The translations under genes were made by a program, and so were the position numbers. Shown here in pieces: positions 22,491 through 29,444 of a stretch of 35,886 nt of DNA. The first letter of the stretch is position 1. Each line of letters opens with the position of its first letter. Below the pieces are notes generated by a model. It did no database searches, was not told where the DNA came from, and worked only from the letters and a program-made list of their open reading frames with translations. Origin of the DNA: MED660 sp002691025 (lineage in GTDB: Bacteria > Myxococcota_A > UBA9160 > UBA4427); assembly GCA_002170485.2 (NCBI GenBank), contig NHDZ02000142.1, forward strand, positions 1-35,886, in the 5' to 3' direction.

Positions 22491-23183
22491 ATGTCTTCTT
22501 GGTCTCTGGCCTTGGAACCGTCGTTTTTCCACGGGGCGGCTTTCTGGGTGGCGTGGACTCTTTTCCCCGTGGACTCCCGCCTGCGGTTCATGATTGGATT
22601 GACGCTGGGCGCGCTCCTGACCCGTGTGGCCTGGGCGGGGCTTCACTTTTCTCTGTGGCTGGAAGCGCCCTGGAGTCTGATGGATCGATCCGGCGGCTTC
22701 AGTGTGCTGGCTCTGCCTGTCGGTCTTCTGCTGGTGGCCCCGTATCTCTCGGCTCCAGGGGGCGGCCAGGCTTATCGTGCCGCTGCGGCTCGGGCGGTGG
22801 TCCCGGCGCTGGCTGTGGCGCGCCTGGGCTGCGTTTGGTGGGGATGCTGCGGGGGGCGGGTCTCCGCTCTGGGGCTGGCTCATCCGGTGGCCGTTTACGA
22901 GGTGATCTTCTGGTTCGGACTCGGTTTCCTGCTTCGCCGGGTCCCCGATTCACAGGCCCCGGGCCTCTGGCTTGTTGCGTTCGGCGCGATTCGTCTGGGA
23001 TTGGAACCGTTGCGTTCCGCGCCGCCGCTCGGCCCTCCCGAAGTCGATGTGAGCGTGTTGGCCGGGATCTGGCTGGGGCTGGGTCTTCTGACCTTGTATT
23101 TTGATCGCCGGGTGTGCGGGGCGTCGGGCCTGGAGATAGAGGCCTTTGGACCGCCGGATCGCCAGGAACCGGAAGGGCGGTGA
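22491..23183 (+). CDS. Lgt-like integral membrane protein (prolipoprotein diacylglyceryl transferase family, divergent)
   Basis: A 230-residue membrane protein with about six hydrophobic helices. The middle segment A-V-A-R-L-G-C-V-W-W-G-C-C-G-G-R stands where Lgt has its G-R-I-G-N-F-x-N-G-E-x-x-G-R signature. H-P-V-A-V-Y-E follows, matching the conserved H-P-x-x-L-Y-E helix, and R-L-G-L-E-P-L-R resembles R-x-x-x-E-x-x-R. The usual asparagine and glutamate of the first motif are replaced by Cys/Trp, and it is shorter than standard Lgt (about 260-290 residues). It may therefore act on a different acceptor or be a paralog. ATG 22491 has a weak GAGGT upstream. Its stop is three bases from the stop of the convergent secreted-protein gene. 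Confidence 0.6.
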   Translation: MSSWSLALEPSFFHGAAFWVAWTLFPVDSRLRFMIGLTLGALLTRVAWAGLHFSLWLEAPWSLMDRSGGFSVLALPVGLLLVAPYLSAPGGGQAYRAAAARAVVPALAVARLGCVWWGCCGGRVSALGLAHPVAVYEVIFWFGLGFLLRRVPDSQAPGLWLVAFGAIRLGLEPLRSAPPLGPPEVDVSVLAGIWLGLGLLTLYFDRRVCGASGLEIEAFGPPDRQEPEGR

Positions 23184-23186
23184 GAC

Positions 23187-23900
23187 CTATTCGAGGCTTT
23201 TCTGCAGGGCTTCGGCGGCTCTTTGGTTCGGTGTCTTGTCTTTTTTCTTGAGACCGCGGACATCTTGGGTGCGTCTCATTTCGAAAGTGCCCTTGAGTCT
23301 CCCGTCTCTTTCGTAGTGACCGATCATTCTTCTCTGGCCGGGTTTGATCTCGGTGACCTGATAGCGGGTCGCGCCCCCTTCTTCGGAGATCACGCCGGAG
23401 CCCACCTGGTCCGAACGCTCAAAGAGGGGGAGCGATTCGAGGTCCTCTATCTTGACGGTTTCCTCATAGCTCATCACGTTGGCGGAGCGTCGCGGGGCTC
23501 GGCGGGCACTGCTCCAGCCTTGGGCATCTGAGCCTCGAAGGGTTTTCGTGCGTGACCCCCGTTCGTTGACGCGAGGCCCGTTTTCGATGGTTTTGAGTTG
23601 TTCCGGGTTGGGTTTCCAGGCGTCCAGGACGCGCTGTCGGTTCTCGAATCGACCGGTCTGGTCTTCGAAGGCCACGAGCGGGAATTCGGTCCACTCGAGT
23701 CGGCTTCCTTTGCGGCCAAAAACCCAGACCAGATCCTTCCAGCGCGTGGCCTCGGGATTGGCTGTCTCCGGGTCCTGGTAGTGGATGAGGACATACCAGG
23801 TGCCGGTCAGGTCGAGACTCTCGTTGGCCTGGCCCGGGTGAGGCCATAGCCAGAGAAAGGCCAGGAGCATGATTCCGGTTTTGTATGGGAGGCTTGTCAT
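23187..23900 (-). CDS. Secreted protein of unknown function
   Basis: A 237-residue protein I do not recognise. Residues 1-25 form a signal peptide: a lysine near the start, then I-M-L-L-A-F-L-W-L-W and cleavage probably after Q-A. The mature part begins with a lipocalin- or DUF-like strand, L-D-L-T-G-T-W-Y-V-L-I-H-Y-Q-D. It is rich in charged residues, with a basic segment around A-R-R-A-P-R-R-S and a Lys/Arg-rich C-terminus. G-T-W-Y-V-L near the start and G-R-L-K-G-T-F-E-M-R near the end suggest a beta-rich fold in which the last strand meets the first. A TATACT box 10 bases before ATG 23900 supports the start. It is divergent from the TerB-like gene with only 35 bases between starts. Confidence 0.72.
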   Translation of the reverse strand: MTSLPYKTGIMLLAFLWLWPHPGQANESLDLTGTWYVLIHYQDPETANPEATRWKDLVWVFGRKGSRLEWTEFPLVAFEDQTGRFENRQRVLDAWKPNPEQLKTIENGPRVNERGSRTKTLRGSDAQGWSSARRAPRRSANVMSYEETVKIEDLESLPLFERSDQVGSGVISEEGGATRYQVTEIKPGQRRMIGHYERDGRLKGTFEMRRTQDVRGLKKKDKTPNQRAAEALQKSLE

Positions 23901-23916
23901 TCGACCTTCCAGTATA
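23901..23916 (-). promoter_or_regulatory. Leaderless promoter of the secreted-protein gene
   Basis: TATACT on the minus strand (23916-23911) is 10 bases before ATG 23900, with no clear ribosome binding site. It is back-to-back with the TerB-like gene's promoter. Confidence 0.5.
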
Positions 23917-23922
23917 CCGCGC

Positions 23923-23935
23923 TAGGCTTAAAGCC
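23923..23935 (+). promoter_or_regulatory. Leaderless promoter of the TerB-like gene
   Basis: GCTAGGCT contains TAGGCT (23923-23928), followed by 7 bases and ATG 23936. No ribosome binding site fits between them. Confidence 0.55.
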
Positions 23936-24262
23936 ATGTTGAATGAACTCACCACCGCGGATCGTCTTCAGTTGATGAAATTCGTCTGTTCTTTTGCCTG
24001 GGCCGACCTGGAAGTCCGCCCGGAAGAACGCGTCTTCATTGGGCGCCTCATTCGCCGTCTCGAACTCTCGGACGATGAAGAGATCCAGGTACACGGATGG
24101 CTGGACGTACCTCCCGCGCCGGACAGTGTGGACCCGACTTCCATTCCGGTCGAGCACCGCCAGGTCTTTCTCGCGGCCATCGAGGGCGTGATCGGTGCCG
24201 ACGGTGAGACCAGTCTGGAAGAGTCAGATAATCTGCAGCTCTTCCGCCAGCTCCTGCGCTGA
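23936..24262 (+). CDS. TerB-like (tellurite-resistance-type) small acidic protein
   Basis: A 108-residue all-helical, acidic cytoplasmic protein. The pattern of a helix with F-A-W-A-D-L-E-V-R-P-E-E-R-V-F-I, a central D-D-E-E-I, and a second repeat-like helix ending A-D-G-E-T-S-L-E-E-S-D fits TerB/DjlA-type domains, where paired acidic residues may bind metal. Its biological role is unknown; tellurite resistance is only the family's historical name. The start at ATG 23936 is set by the TAGGCT box seven bases upstream. A longer in-frame extension to 23885 overlaps the divergent gene's start and is rejected. Confidence 0.6.
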   Translation: MLNELTTADRLQLMKFVCSFAWADLEVRPEERVFIGRLIRRLELSDDEEIQVHGWLDVPPAPDSVDPTSIPVEHRQVFLAAIEGVIGADGETSLEESDNLQLFRQLLR

Positions 24263-24269
24263 AGCCGCT

Positions 24270-24286
24270 GACGCCATCACGGCGTC
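24270..24286. terminator. Hairpin between convergent terB-like and tesB genes
   Basis: GACGCC (24270-24275) pairs with GGCGTC (24281-24286) around a 5-base loop, filling the 23-base gap between the two stops. It has no T-run in either direction, so it is probably a weak bidirectional stop. Confidence 0.35.
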
Positions 24287-25182
24287 TATTCGCTTCGGTC
24301 GTGATGTCGGCTGACCGGGCGGACCAGGGCTTCTTGCACCACGGAGGCGACCAACTCGCCCTCGCTTGTGAAGAGGTTCCCACGCGCGAGTCCTCGCGCG
24401 CCGAAAGCGGACGGGCTGTCCTGATGGTAGAGGAGCCAGCCGTCGGCCCGGAGCGGCCTGTGGAACCAGACGGCATGATCCAGGCTGGCAATCATGAGCG
24501 GTCCCAGTTCCCCGTCTCGGCCATGGGGCTGCAGGATGCAGTCGATGAGGGAAAGATCGGTGGCGTAGGTCAGGATGCATTGATGCAAGAAAGGGTCATC
24601 GGGTAGAGGAGCCGCCGCTCTCAGCCAGACGACGCCAGGCTCTCCGTCGGACCGGGTGGTCATGAAAGTGGGCGGTTTTGATGTCCTTGTTTCGATGGGT
24701 CCCGTTCTTCGGGCCCACTTGAGTACGTCGGGGGGAAGGCTGTCGGCGAGGTTTTCAAAGTGTTGCCGACGGCTCGGGAGCTCGGTCGGTTCGGGGACGT
24801 CCGGCATATCGAACTGGTGGTCGTATCCCTCTTCCGGTTCGTGAAAGGAGACCGACATGTTGAAGATGGCTCGCCCGCGCTGCTGGGCCACCACCCGTCG
24901 CGTCGTGAAGGAACGGCCGTCTCGGATCCGGTCCACCGAATAGACCACCGGCACGGTCGGATCGCCCGGTCTCAGGAAATACCCGTGAAGCGAATGGGCC
25001 ACGGGGCGAGAGACCGTCCGTCCCGTGGCGGCCAGAGCCTGCGCGGCCACCTGCCCTCCGAAAAGACGGCCGGGGCGGCCCACCTCGTTCTGGCCCCGGT
25101 AGATGTTCTCGTCGATTTCTTCGAGGTCGATGATGTCGAGGAGGTGGTCTACGGCTTCTTTTGCGCTTTTTTCGTCGCTCAT
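24286..25182 (-). CDS. tesB: Acyl-CoA thioesterase II (TesB family)
   Basis: A 298-residue double-hotdog thioesterase that hydrolyses medium and long acyl-CoAs to free acid and CoA in the cytoplasm. G-R-L-F-G-G-Q-V-A-A-Q-A-L-A-A-T near residue 35 is the strongest family signature. S-L-D-H-A-V-W-F-H near 225 carries the catalytic aspartate. The C-terminal A-R-G-L-A-R-G-N-L-F and S-V-V-Q-E-A-L provide the remaining polar site residues, including the glutamine. I start at 25182: TATGGT lies seven bases upstream, and the ATG at 25194 sits inside that box. MarR and acyl-CoA synthetase genes lie upstream on the same strand, suggesting a fatty-acid module. Confidence 0.92.
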   Translation of the reverse strand: MSDEKSAKEAVDHLLDIIDLEEIDENIYRGQNEVGRPGRLFGGQVAAQALAATGRTVSRPVAHSLHGYFLRPGDPTVPVVYSVDRIRDGRSFTTRRVVAQQRGRAIFNMSVSFHEPEEGYDHQFDMPDVPEPTELPSRRQHFENLADSLPPDVLKWARRTGPIETRTSKPPTFMTTRSDGEPGVVWLRAAAPLPDDPFLHQCILTYATDLSLIDCILQPHGRDGELGPLMIASLDHAVWFHRPLRADGWLLYHQDSPSAFGARGLARGNLFTSEGELVASVVQEALVRPVSRHHDRSE

Positions 25183-25195
25183 TGAGCGGACCATA
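25183..25195 (-). promoter_or_regulatory. Leaderless promoter of tesB
   Basis: TATGGT on the minus strand (25195-25190) is followed by 7 bases and ATG 25182. There is no ribosome binding site. Confidence 0.5.
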
Positions 25196-25256
25196 GCAGG
25201 TGGGTCTGGGACCGGGGCGTTCGGGATAGGAAAGCGTCGCCAAGAAGGAGAGCCGA

Positions 25257-25760
25257 CTAGTCGACGCCCTGTCCAAACCAGCGGCCTTTGCTTTCCTTCA
25301 TTCGCTTCTCGAATTCCACATCCAATCTTTCCGAGAGGCGGTCGATGGTGCTGAGGGTCTCTTCGTATTCGCCGAGGGCGCAGACTTCTTTGACCACGGA
25401 AGCGAGGGCCTCTTCGACTCCGCGGAGGTCCGAATGTCCCTTTTCGGTCATTTCGATCCGGACTCCGCGGCCGTCCCGTTCGTCGGCGATCCGCTGGAGC
25501 CTTTGTTCCTTCTCCAGCGCGTCAACCAGAGCAGTCAGGGTCGGGCGCTTGATGGCGGCCCGAGCAGCCAGTTCACCCGCTCGTTTCGGGCCGTGGCGAA
25601 GGAAGACGAGGAGTCGGTACTGAGGCAGGCTGATGCCGGCATCGAGGGAAACCTGTTCGAAGATCCGGGCCAGGAAAGCCATGGACCGAGCCGCTCGAGA
25701 CAGACGAGGATCATCGGCACTTGAATCCGCTTCCGGTTCCGTAGTTTTACGTTCGTGCAT
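25257..25760 (-). CDS. MarR-family transcriptional regulator
   Basis: A 167-residue winged-helix dimer, a DNA-binding repressor or activator. The core reads S-L-P-Q-Y-R-L-L-V-F-L-R-H-G, then A-A-I-K-R-P-T-L-T-A-L-V-D-A-L-E-K (recognition helix region) and the wing R-I-A-D-E-R-D-G-R-G-V-R-I-E-M-T-E-K-G. These are the usual D-x-R-D-x-R and T-x-x-G landmarks in order. The start at ATG 25760 is supported by TAGCCT seven bases upstream; an in-frame start at 25799 is not. It lies between an acyl-CoA synthetase and a thioesterase gene, all on the minus strand. Control of acyl-CoA metabolism by a fatty acid or acyl-CoA ligand is therefore plausible but unproven. Confidence 0.88.
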   Translation of the reverse strand: MHERKTTEPEADSSADDPRLSRAARSMAFLARIFEQVSLDAGISLPQYRLLVFLRHGPKRAGELAARAAIKRPTLTALVDALEKEQRLQRIADERDGRGVRIEMTEKGHSDLRGVEEALASVVKEVCALGEYEETLSTIDRLSERLDVEFEKRMKESKGRWFGQGVD

Positions 25761-25773
25761 GATGGATAGGCTA
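25761..25773 (-). promoter_or_regulatory. Leaderless promoter of the marR gene
   Basis: TAGCCT on the minus strand (25773-25768), 7 bases before ATG 25760. TGGACA about 19 bases further upstream is a possible -35 box. Confidence 0.55.
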
Positions 25774-25910
25774 ACAGAATCTGAACAACCGTTGTCCACG
25801 ATTCTTCGTCATGAAGGCGTGCGATGGCCTTTGGGAGAGGACGACACCCGAAGGGGAAGGCTTTCGGGGCGTCTCTCGGATTGTCAAGCGTCGATGTGAA
25901 ACGGATGGCG

Positions 25911-25947
25911 CGAAAGATGTTCAGGGTCTTTCGTGATTGACATGTCA
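25911..25947. promoter_or_regulatory. Inverted repeat and palindrome between acyl-CoA synthetase and marR
   Basis: CGAAAGA (25911-25917) and TCTTTCG (25927-25933) form an inverted repeat with a 9-base centre. Five bases on is the perfect palindrome TGACATGTCA (25938-25947). Either could be a MarR operator, or the first a terminator hairpin of the acyl-CoA synthetase gene. They lie about 150-190 bases upstream of the marR start, distant for autoregulation. Confidence 0.35.
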
Positions 25948-25966
25948 CGCTTTTTCCGAATCAGGG

Positions 25967-27553
25967 CTAGGCGCCGCGGACTTTCCGCTTTTCGTCCCCC
26001 CAGTACATCTCCCGCAGCTTGAACTTCTGGAGTTTGCCGGTGGCGGTTCGCGGAAGTTCAGGCACGAACTCGATACTCGTCGGGCATTTGAAGTTGGCCA
26101 GTCGCTCCCGGCAGAAGAGGATCAGGGACTCTTCGTCGCTTTCCATGTTTTCTCGCAGGACAACCAGGGCCTTGGGTGACTCTCCCCATTTTTCGTGAGG
26201 AACGCCGATCACCGCACATTCCAGAACGGCGGGATGTTGGTACAGCGCGTCTTCGATTTCGGGTGAGCTGATGTTCTCACCTCCCGAGATGATCACATCC
26301 TTCTCCCGGTCCACGATATGGATGCTGCGTGTTTCATCCCAGACACCCAGGTCGCCTGTGTGGAAGAAACCGTCTCGAATGGCCTTGGCGGTCTGGTCCG
26401 GTTGCTCGTAGTAGCCCTTGAATATGACATTGGAGCGGGCGCAGATCTCTCCCACGGTTTCGTTGTCCATGGGGACAGGCTTTCCGGCTTCATCGAGCAC
26501 GGCGAGTTCGACGCCAATGGCGGGCACACCCGCTCGGGAGCGGCGGGCGTAATCGTGGGGGTTCGTATTGTGGTCCGGAAGACTGACGGTCAGGACGGGA
26601 GAGCTTTCGGTGAGACCATAGATCTGCATGAAATCCCAGCCCAGTTCCTCTTCCAGGCGCTGGATGAAGGCCGCGGGGGGAGGCGCACCGGCCACCGTGA
26701 AGCGCGGGCGGGTCTCGATGGTGAATTGATCCCGCTCTTCGAAGTCGAGGATGGTGCGGAGCACCGCCGGGGCCATGCAGGCAAAGGTCACGCGTTCATC
26801 CGCGATGAGTCGATAGATCTCCTGCGCATCGATGCTCCGGAGGATGACATGGGTACCGGCGACCCCGGTCAGTGCGTAGACGCCCCCCCATCCGTTGCAA
26901 TGGAACATGGGAAGGGTCCAGAGTTCGACGTCGTCATGCCGAACGCCGAGGTGGGCAATCAGGCTGTAGGCGTTGATGTAGCAATTCCGGTGGGTCATCA
27001 TCACGCCCTTCGGGCGTGCCGTGGTTCCGGAGGTGTAGTTGATCGAGACCAGGTCGTTCTCATCGATTTCGAGCGGCTCTGGAGGCGAGTCGGAGGCCGC
27101 CCCGATCCATTCATTCCAATCCATCCAACCGTGCGGGGTGGGCCTGTCTCCGTCACTGGCTACCACCCAGTCCTTTACGCCAGGCAGTTGGTCTCGGATG
27201 CCGTCGACGACCTCCGCATACTCCCAATCCACGAGAATCGTCCGGACGCCGGCGTGATTCAGGATGAATTCGTGTTCGGGGCCTTTGAGCCGATAGTTCA
27301 GCGGGACGAGGACGGCTCCGATCTGGCTGGTGCCATAGAAGCTCTCGAGAAAGAAGTGGGAGTTTGGCGAAAGGATGCAGACGCGATCGCCGCGTTGGAC
27401 ACCCAGTTCCAGCAGGGCGTGCGAGAGTCGGTTTACTCGTTTGGCCAGTTCGGAATAGGTGAGGCGGACATCGCCGTCCACGACGGCCATCTTGTCGGGG
27501 TAGACCTGTACGGCGCGACGAAGAAAATCATCAACGAGAAGCGGGACCTGCAT
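25967..27553 (-). CDS. AMP-forming acyl-CoA synthetase (long/medium-chain fatty acid--CoA ligase type)
   Basis: A 528-residue ANL-superfamily ligase that activates a carboxylic acid via an acyl-adenylate to its CoA ester. Motifs in order: Y-T-S-G-T-T-A-R-P-K-G-V-M-M-T-H near residue 175 (P-loop A3); I-Y-G-L-T-E-S-S-P near 310 (A5); H-T-G-D-L-G-V-W near 400 (A7); D-R-E-K-D-V-I-I-S-G-G-E-N-I near 420 (A8); and R-T-A-T-G-K-L-Q-K-F near 512 with the A10 lysine. It resembles FadD/DmdB-like enzymes, and the acid is not predictable. GGAGGA precedes ATG 27553. It begins the probable fatty-acid group with MarR and TesB. Confidence 0.93.
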   Translation of the reverse strand: MQVPLLVDDFLRRAVQVYPDKMAVVDGDVRLTYSELAKRVNRLSHALLELGVQRGDRVCILSPNSHFFLESFYGTSQIGAVLVPLNYRLKGPEHEFILNHAGVRTILVDWEYAEVVDGIRDQLPGVKDWVVASDGDRPTPHGWMDWNEWIGAASDSPPEPLEIDENDLVSINYTSGTTARPKGVMMTHRNCYINAYSLIAHLGVRHDDVELWTLPMFHCNGWGGVYALTGVAGTHVILRSIDAQEIYRLIADERVTFACMAPAVLRTILDFEERDQFTIETRPRFTVAGAPPPAAFIQRLEEELGWDFMQIYGLTESSPVLTVSLPDHNTNPHDYARRSRAGVPAIGVELAVLDEAGKPVPMDNETVGEICARSNVIFKGYYEQPDQTAKAIRDGFFHTGDLGVWDETRSIHIVDREKDVIISGGENISSPEIEDALYQHPAVLECAVIGVPHEKWGESPKALVVLRENMESDEESLILFCRERLANFKCPTSIEFVPELPRTATGKLQKFKLREMYWGDEKRKVRGA

Positions 27554-27592
27554 GACGGGAATCCTCCGGTGGGTCGAAAAAACGGCTTCGGG

Positions 27593-27598
27593 ACTCTA
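27593..27598 (-). promoter_or_regulatory. Candidate -10 TAGAGT for the acyl-CoA synthetase gene
   Basis: GGGCTAGAGTCCC on the minus strand lies 39 bases before ATG 27553. The hexamer is the same as in the promoters at 10215 and 10698. Confidence 0.5.
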
Positions 27599-27715
27599 GC
27601 CCGAATCGGACGGCCAGGGTGGCGCGCGTCAGGCTGGGCCAAAGGGGGCGGCCGAGGAGGGGCCAGGGCCCATGGGCGGGGGGCTTTTCGATCGAGCACC
27701 TCGGCTCGGATCGGC

Positions 27716-27729
27716 TAATGTCATTCCTT
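27716..27729 (+). promoter_or_regulatory. Leaderless promoter of clpP
   Basis: GGCTAATGT contains TAATGT (27716-27721), 8 bases before ATG 27730. The alternative ATG at 27718 lies inside the box itself. Confidence 0.5.
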
Positions 27730-28323
27730 ATGACGCACAATTTTTCGATGCAAGACGCGGAAGAAACGGCCGGACAACCGGAGCCGAACCTCGCAGCCAA
27801 GATGCTGGAGGCTCGAACCATCGTGATTTCGGGGCAGGTGGATGAAAAACTCGCTGAGCGCGTGATGAGTCAGACTGTGATTCTCAACAGTCTGAGCCAT
27901 GATCCGATTCGTGTGATCGTGACGAGTCAAGGGGGACATGTGGACTCCGGCTATGCGATCCACGATCTCTTCCGATTTGTAGAGTCGCCGATCGTGACCA
28001 TCGGAGCGGGCTGGGTCGCCAGCATCGGTGTTCCGATCCTGCTCTCGGCGGAGAAGGACTCGCGCTTCTGTCTTCCCAACACCCGCTTCCTGCTGCATCA
28101 GCCAAGTGGAGGGGCCGGAGGGCAGGCCACGGACATCCGGATTGCCGCGGAAGAGATTCTCAAGCTTCGCGAGCGCCTCAATGGGATGCTGGCTGAGGAG
28201 ACGGGCCAGACCGTGGAGAAGGTCCAGTCGGACAGTGATCGGAATTTCTGGATGACCGCCGAGGAAGCCCAGGAATATGGCCTGGTTTCGCGCATCATCG
28301 AGCACGCCTCTGAGATCAGCTGA
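27730..28323 (+). CDS. clpP: ClpP-family serine protease subunit
   Basis: A 197-residue protein, the usual ClpP length, forming barrel-shaped proteolytic rings that work with a Clp ATPase. The catalytic triad is visible as Ser98 in G-W-V-A-S-I-G, His123 in F-L-L-H-Q-P-S and Asp168 in V-Q-S-D-S-D-R. The strand I-V-T-S-Q-G-G-H-V-D-S-G (oxyanion loop, normally N-S-P-G-G) is altered at its start. The segment before the serine is G-A-G-W-V rather than the usual G-Q-A-A. It is therefore a somewhat divergent paralog, possibly one of several ClpP copies. No ClpX, ClpA or trigger-factor gene lies next to it, unlike the common tig-clpP-clpX order. A leaderless TAATGT box sets the start at 27730. Confidence 0.88.
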   Translation: MTHNFSMQDAEETAGQPEPNLAAKMLEARTIVISGQVDEKLAERVMSQTVILNSLSHDPIRVIVTSQGGHVDSGYAIHDLFRFVESPIVTIGAGWVASIGVPILLSAEKDSRFCLPNTRFLLHQPSGGAGGQATDIRIAAEEILKLRERLNGMLAEETGQTVEKVQSDSDRNFWMTAEEAQEYGLVSRIIEHASEIS

Positions 28324-28352
28324 GCCCATGCGCGGAGAGGCGTTTCGTAGAC

Positions 28353-28364
28353 TATCCTCTCGCC
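28353..28364 (+). promoter_or_regulatory. Leaderless promoter of moaA
   Basis: TATCCT (28353-28358) is 6 bases before ATG 28365. An overlapping alternative, TAGACT (28348-28353), is 11 bases before it. No ribosome binding site is present. Confidence 0.5.
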
Positions 28365-29405
28365 ATGTCCTCGGTAGTACGAGATCAATACAAGCGTCCT
28401 CTTCATGACCTCCGCGTTTCGGTGACGGATCGGTGCAACTTCCGTTGCACCTACTGCATGCCCGCCGAAAAGTTCGGCCACGACTATGTCTTCATGCCCA
28501 AGGATCAGATCCTTGATTTCGAGGAGATCCTGCGCGTGCTTTCTCTTGTGGTCCCGCTTGGGGTCCGCAAGCTGCGCTTGACCGGCGGTGAGCCTCTCTT
28601 GCGTAAAGGTTTGCACGAGTTGATTCGTGGCGCGCGGCAGATCCCTGGGATCGAGGACATCGCCATGACGACGAACGGGACCCTCCTCAAGCGCACGGCG
28701 GGACAGTTGCGGAGGGAAGGGCTCTCACGGTTGACGGTGAGTCTTGACAGCGTGGACCCGGAAGTCTTTTCGGTCATGAACGGCGGCCGCCTTTCACTGG
28801 AGGATGTGCTCGCTGGGATTGCGGCGGCGGAAGAGGCCGGGTTTACCGGAATCAAGATCAACTGCGTGGTGCAAAAGGGGGTCAATGATCACGCGATCCT
28901 GGACCTGGCGCGGCACTTTCGCGGGACGGGTCATGTCGTACGCTTCATCGAGTACATGGATGTCGGGAACCGGAATGGTTGGAAGCTCGACGAGGTGCTG
29001 ACGGCGCGGGAGATCCTGGATCGCATCGATCAATCGATGCCGCTTGAGCCGGTGGAATCCAACTATGTCGGCGAAGTGGCGCGACGCTATCGCTATCGCG
29101 ATGGCAGCGGAGAGATTGGTGTCATCACCTCAGTTTCCCAGCCCTTCTGCGGTGATTGTTCCCGGGCCCGCCTGACCACGGATGGACGCCTGGTGACATG
29201 TCTCTTCGCCGAGGGCGGCGCAGACCTTCGGGCCCTCCTGCGCGATGGCACATCGGACGAAGTGCTTTCCGCCCGGATCCGGGAGATCTGGGAAGGCCGC
29301 ACCGATCGATATTCGGAAGAGCGTGCGACGGCCGGCGATCAGGAACCCGATTCGGATTCAGCGTCTGCGACGCGACGGGTCGAGATGTATGAAGTGGGCG
29401 GCTGA
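28365..29405 (+). CDS. moaA: GTP 3',8-cyclase MoaA (radical SAM)
   Basis: A 346-residue radical SAM enzyme that starts molybdenum-cofactor synthesis by cyclising GTP. The SAM-cluster cysteines C24, C28 and C31 lie in D-R-C-N-F-R-C-T-Y-C. L-T-G-G-E-P-L-L-R-K follows near 70. C262, C265 and C279 (C-x2-C-x13-C) bind the second 4Fe-4S cluster that holds GTP. The tail beyond about residue 310 is acidic and low in complexity, ending without the plain G-G seen in MoaA C-termini, although R-V-E-M-Y-E-V-G-G does end in two glycines, as required for activity in studied enzymes. No other moa gene is nearby. It lies 41 bases after clpP but has its own leaderless-type promoter. Confidence 0.95.
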   Translation: MSSVVRDQYKRPLHDLRVSVTDRCNFRCTYCMPAEKFGHDYVFMPKDQILDFEEILRVLSLVVPLGVRKLRLTGGEPLLRKGLHELIRGARQIPGIEDIAMTTNGTLLKRTAGQLRREGLSRLTVSLDSVDPEVFSVMNGGRLSLEDVLAGIAAAEEAGFTGIKINCVVQKGVNDHAILDLARHFRGTGHVVRFIEYMDVGNRNGWKLDEVLTAREILDRIDQSMPLEPVESNYVGEVARRYRYRDGSGEIGVITSVSQPFCGDCSRARLTTDGRLVTCLFAEGGADLRALLRDGTSDEVLSARIREIWEGRTDRYSEERATAGDQEPDSDSASATRRVEMYEVGG

Positions 29406-29444
29406 GCCGGTTCCTTCCCGGTGCCGCGCCTTGACTCTCTGTCC

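Noticed and set aside
26318..27718. 466-codon plus-strand open frame opposite the acyl-CoA synthetase gene
   Set aside because: It lies wholly antisense to a well-supported gene with all its motifs; long shadow frames are expected at high GC.
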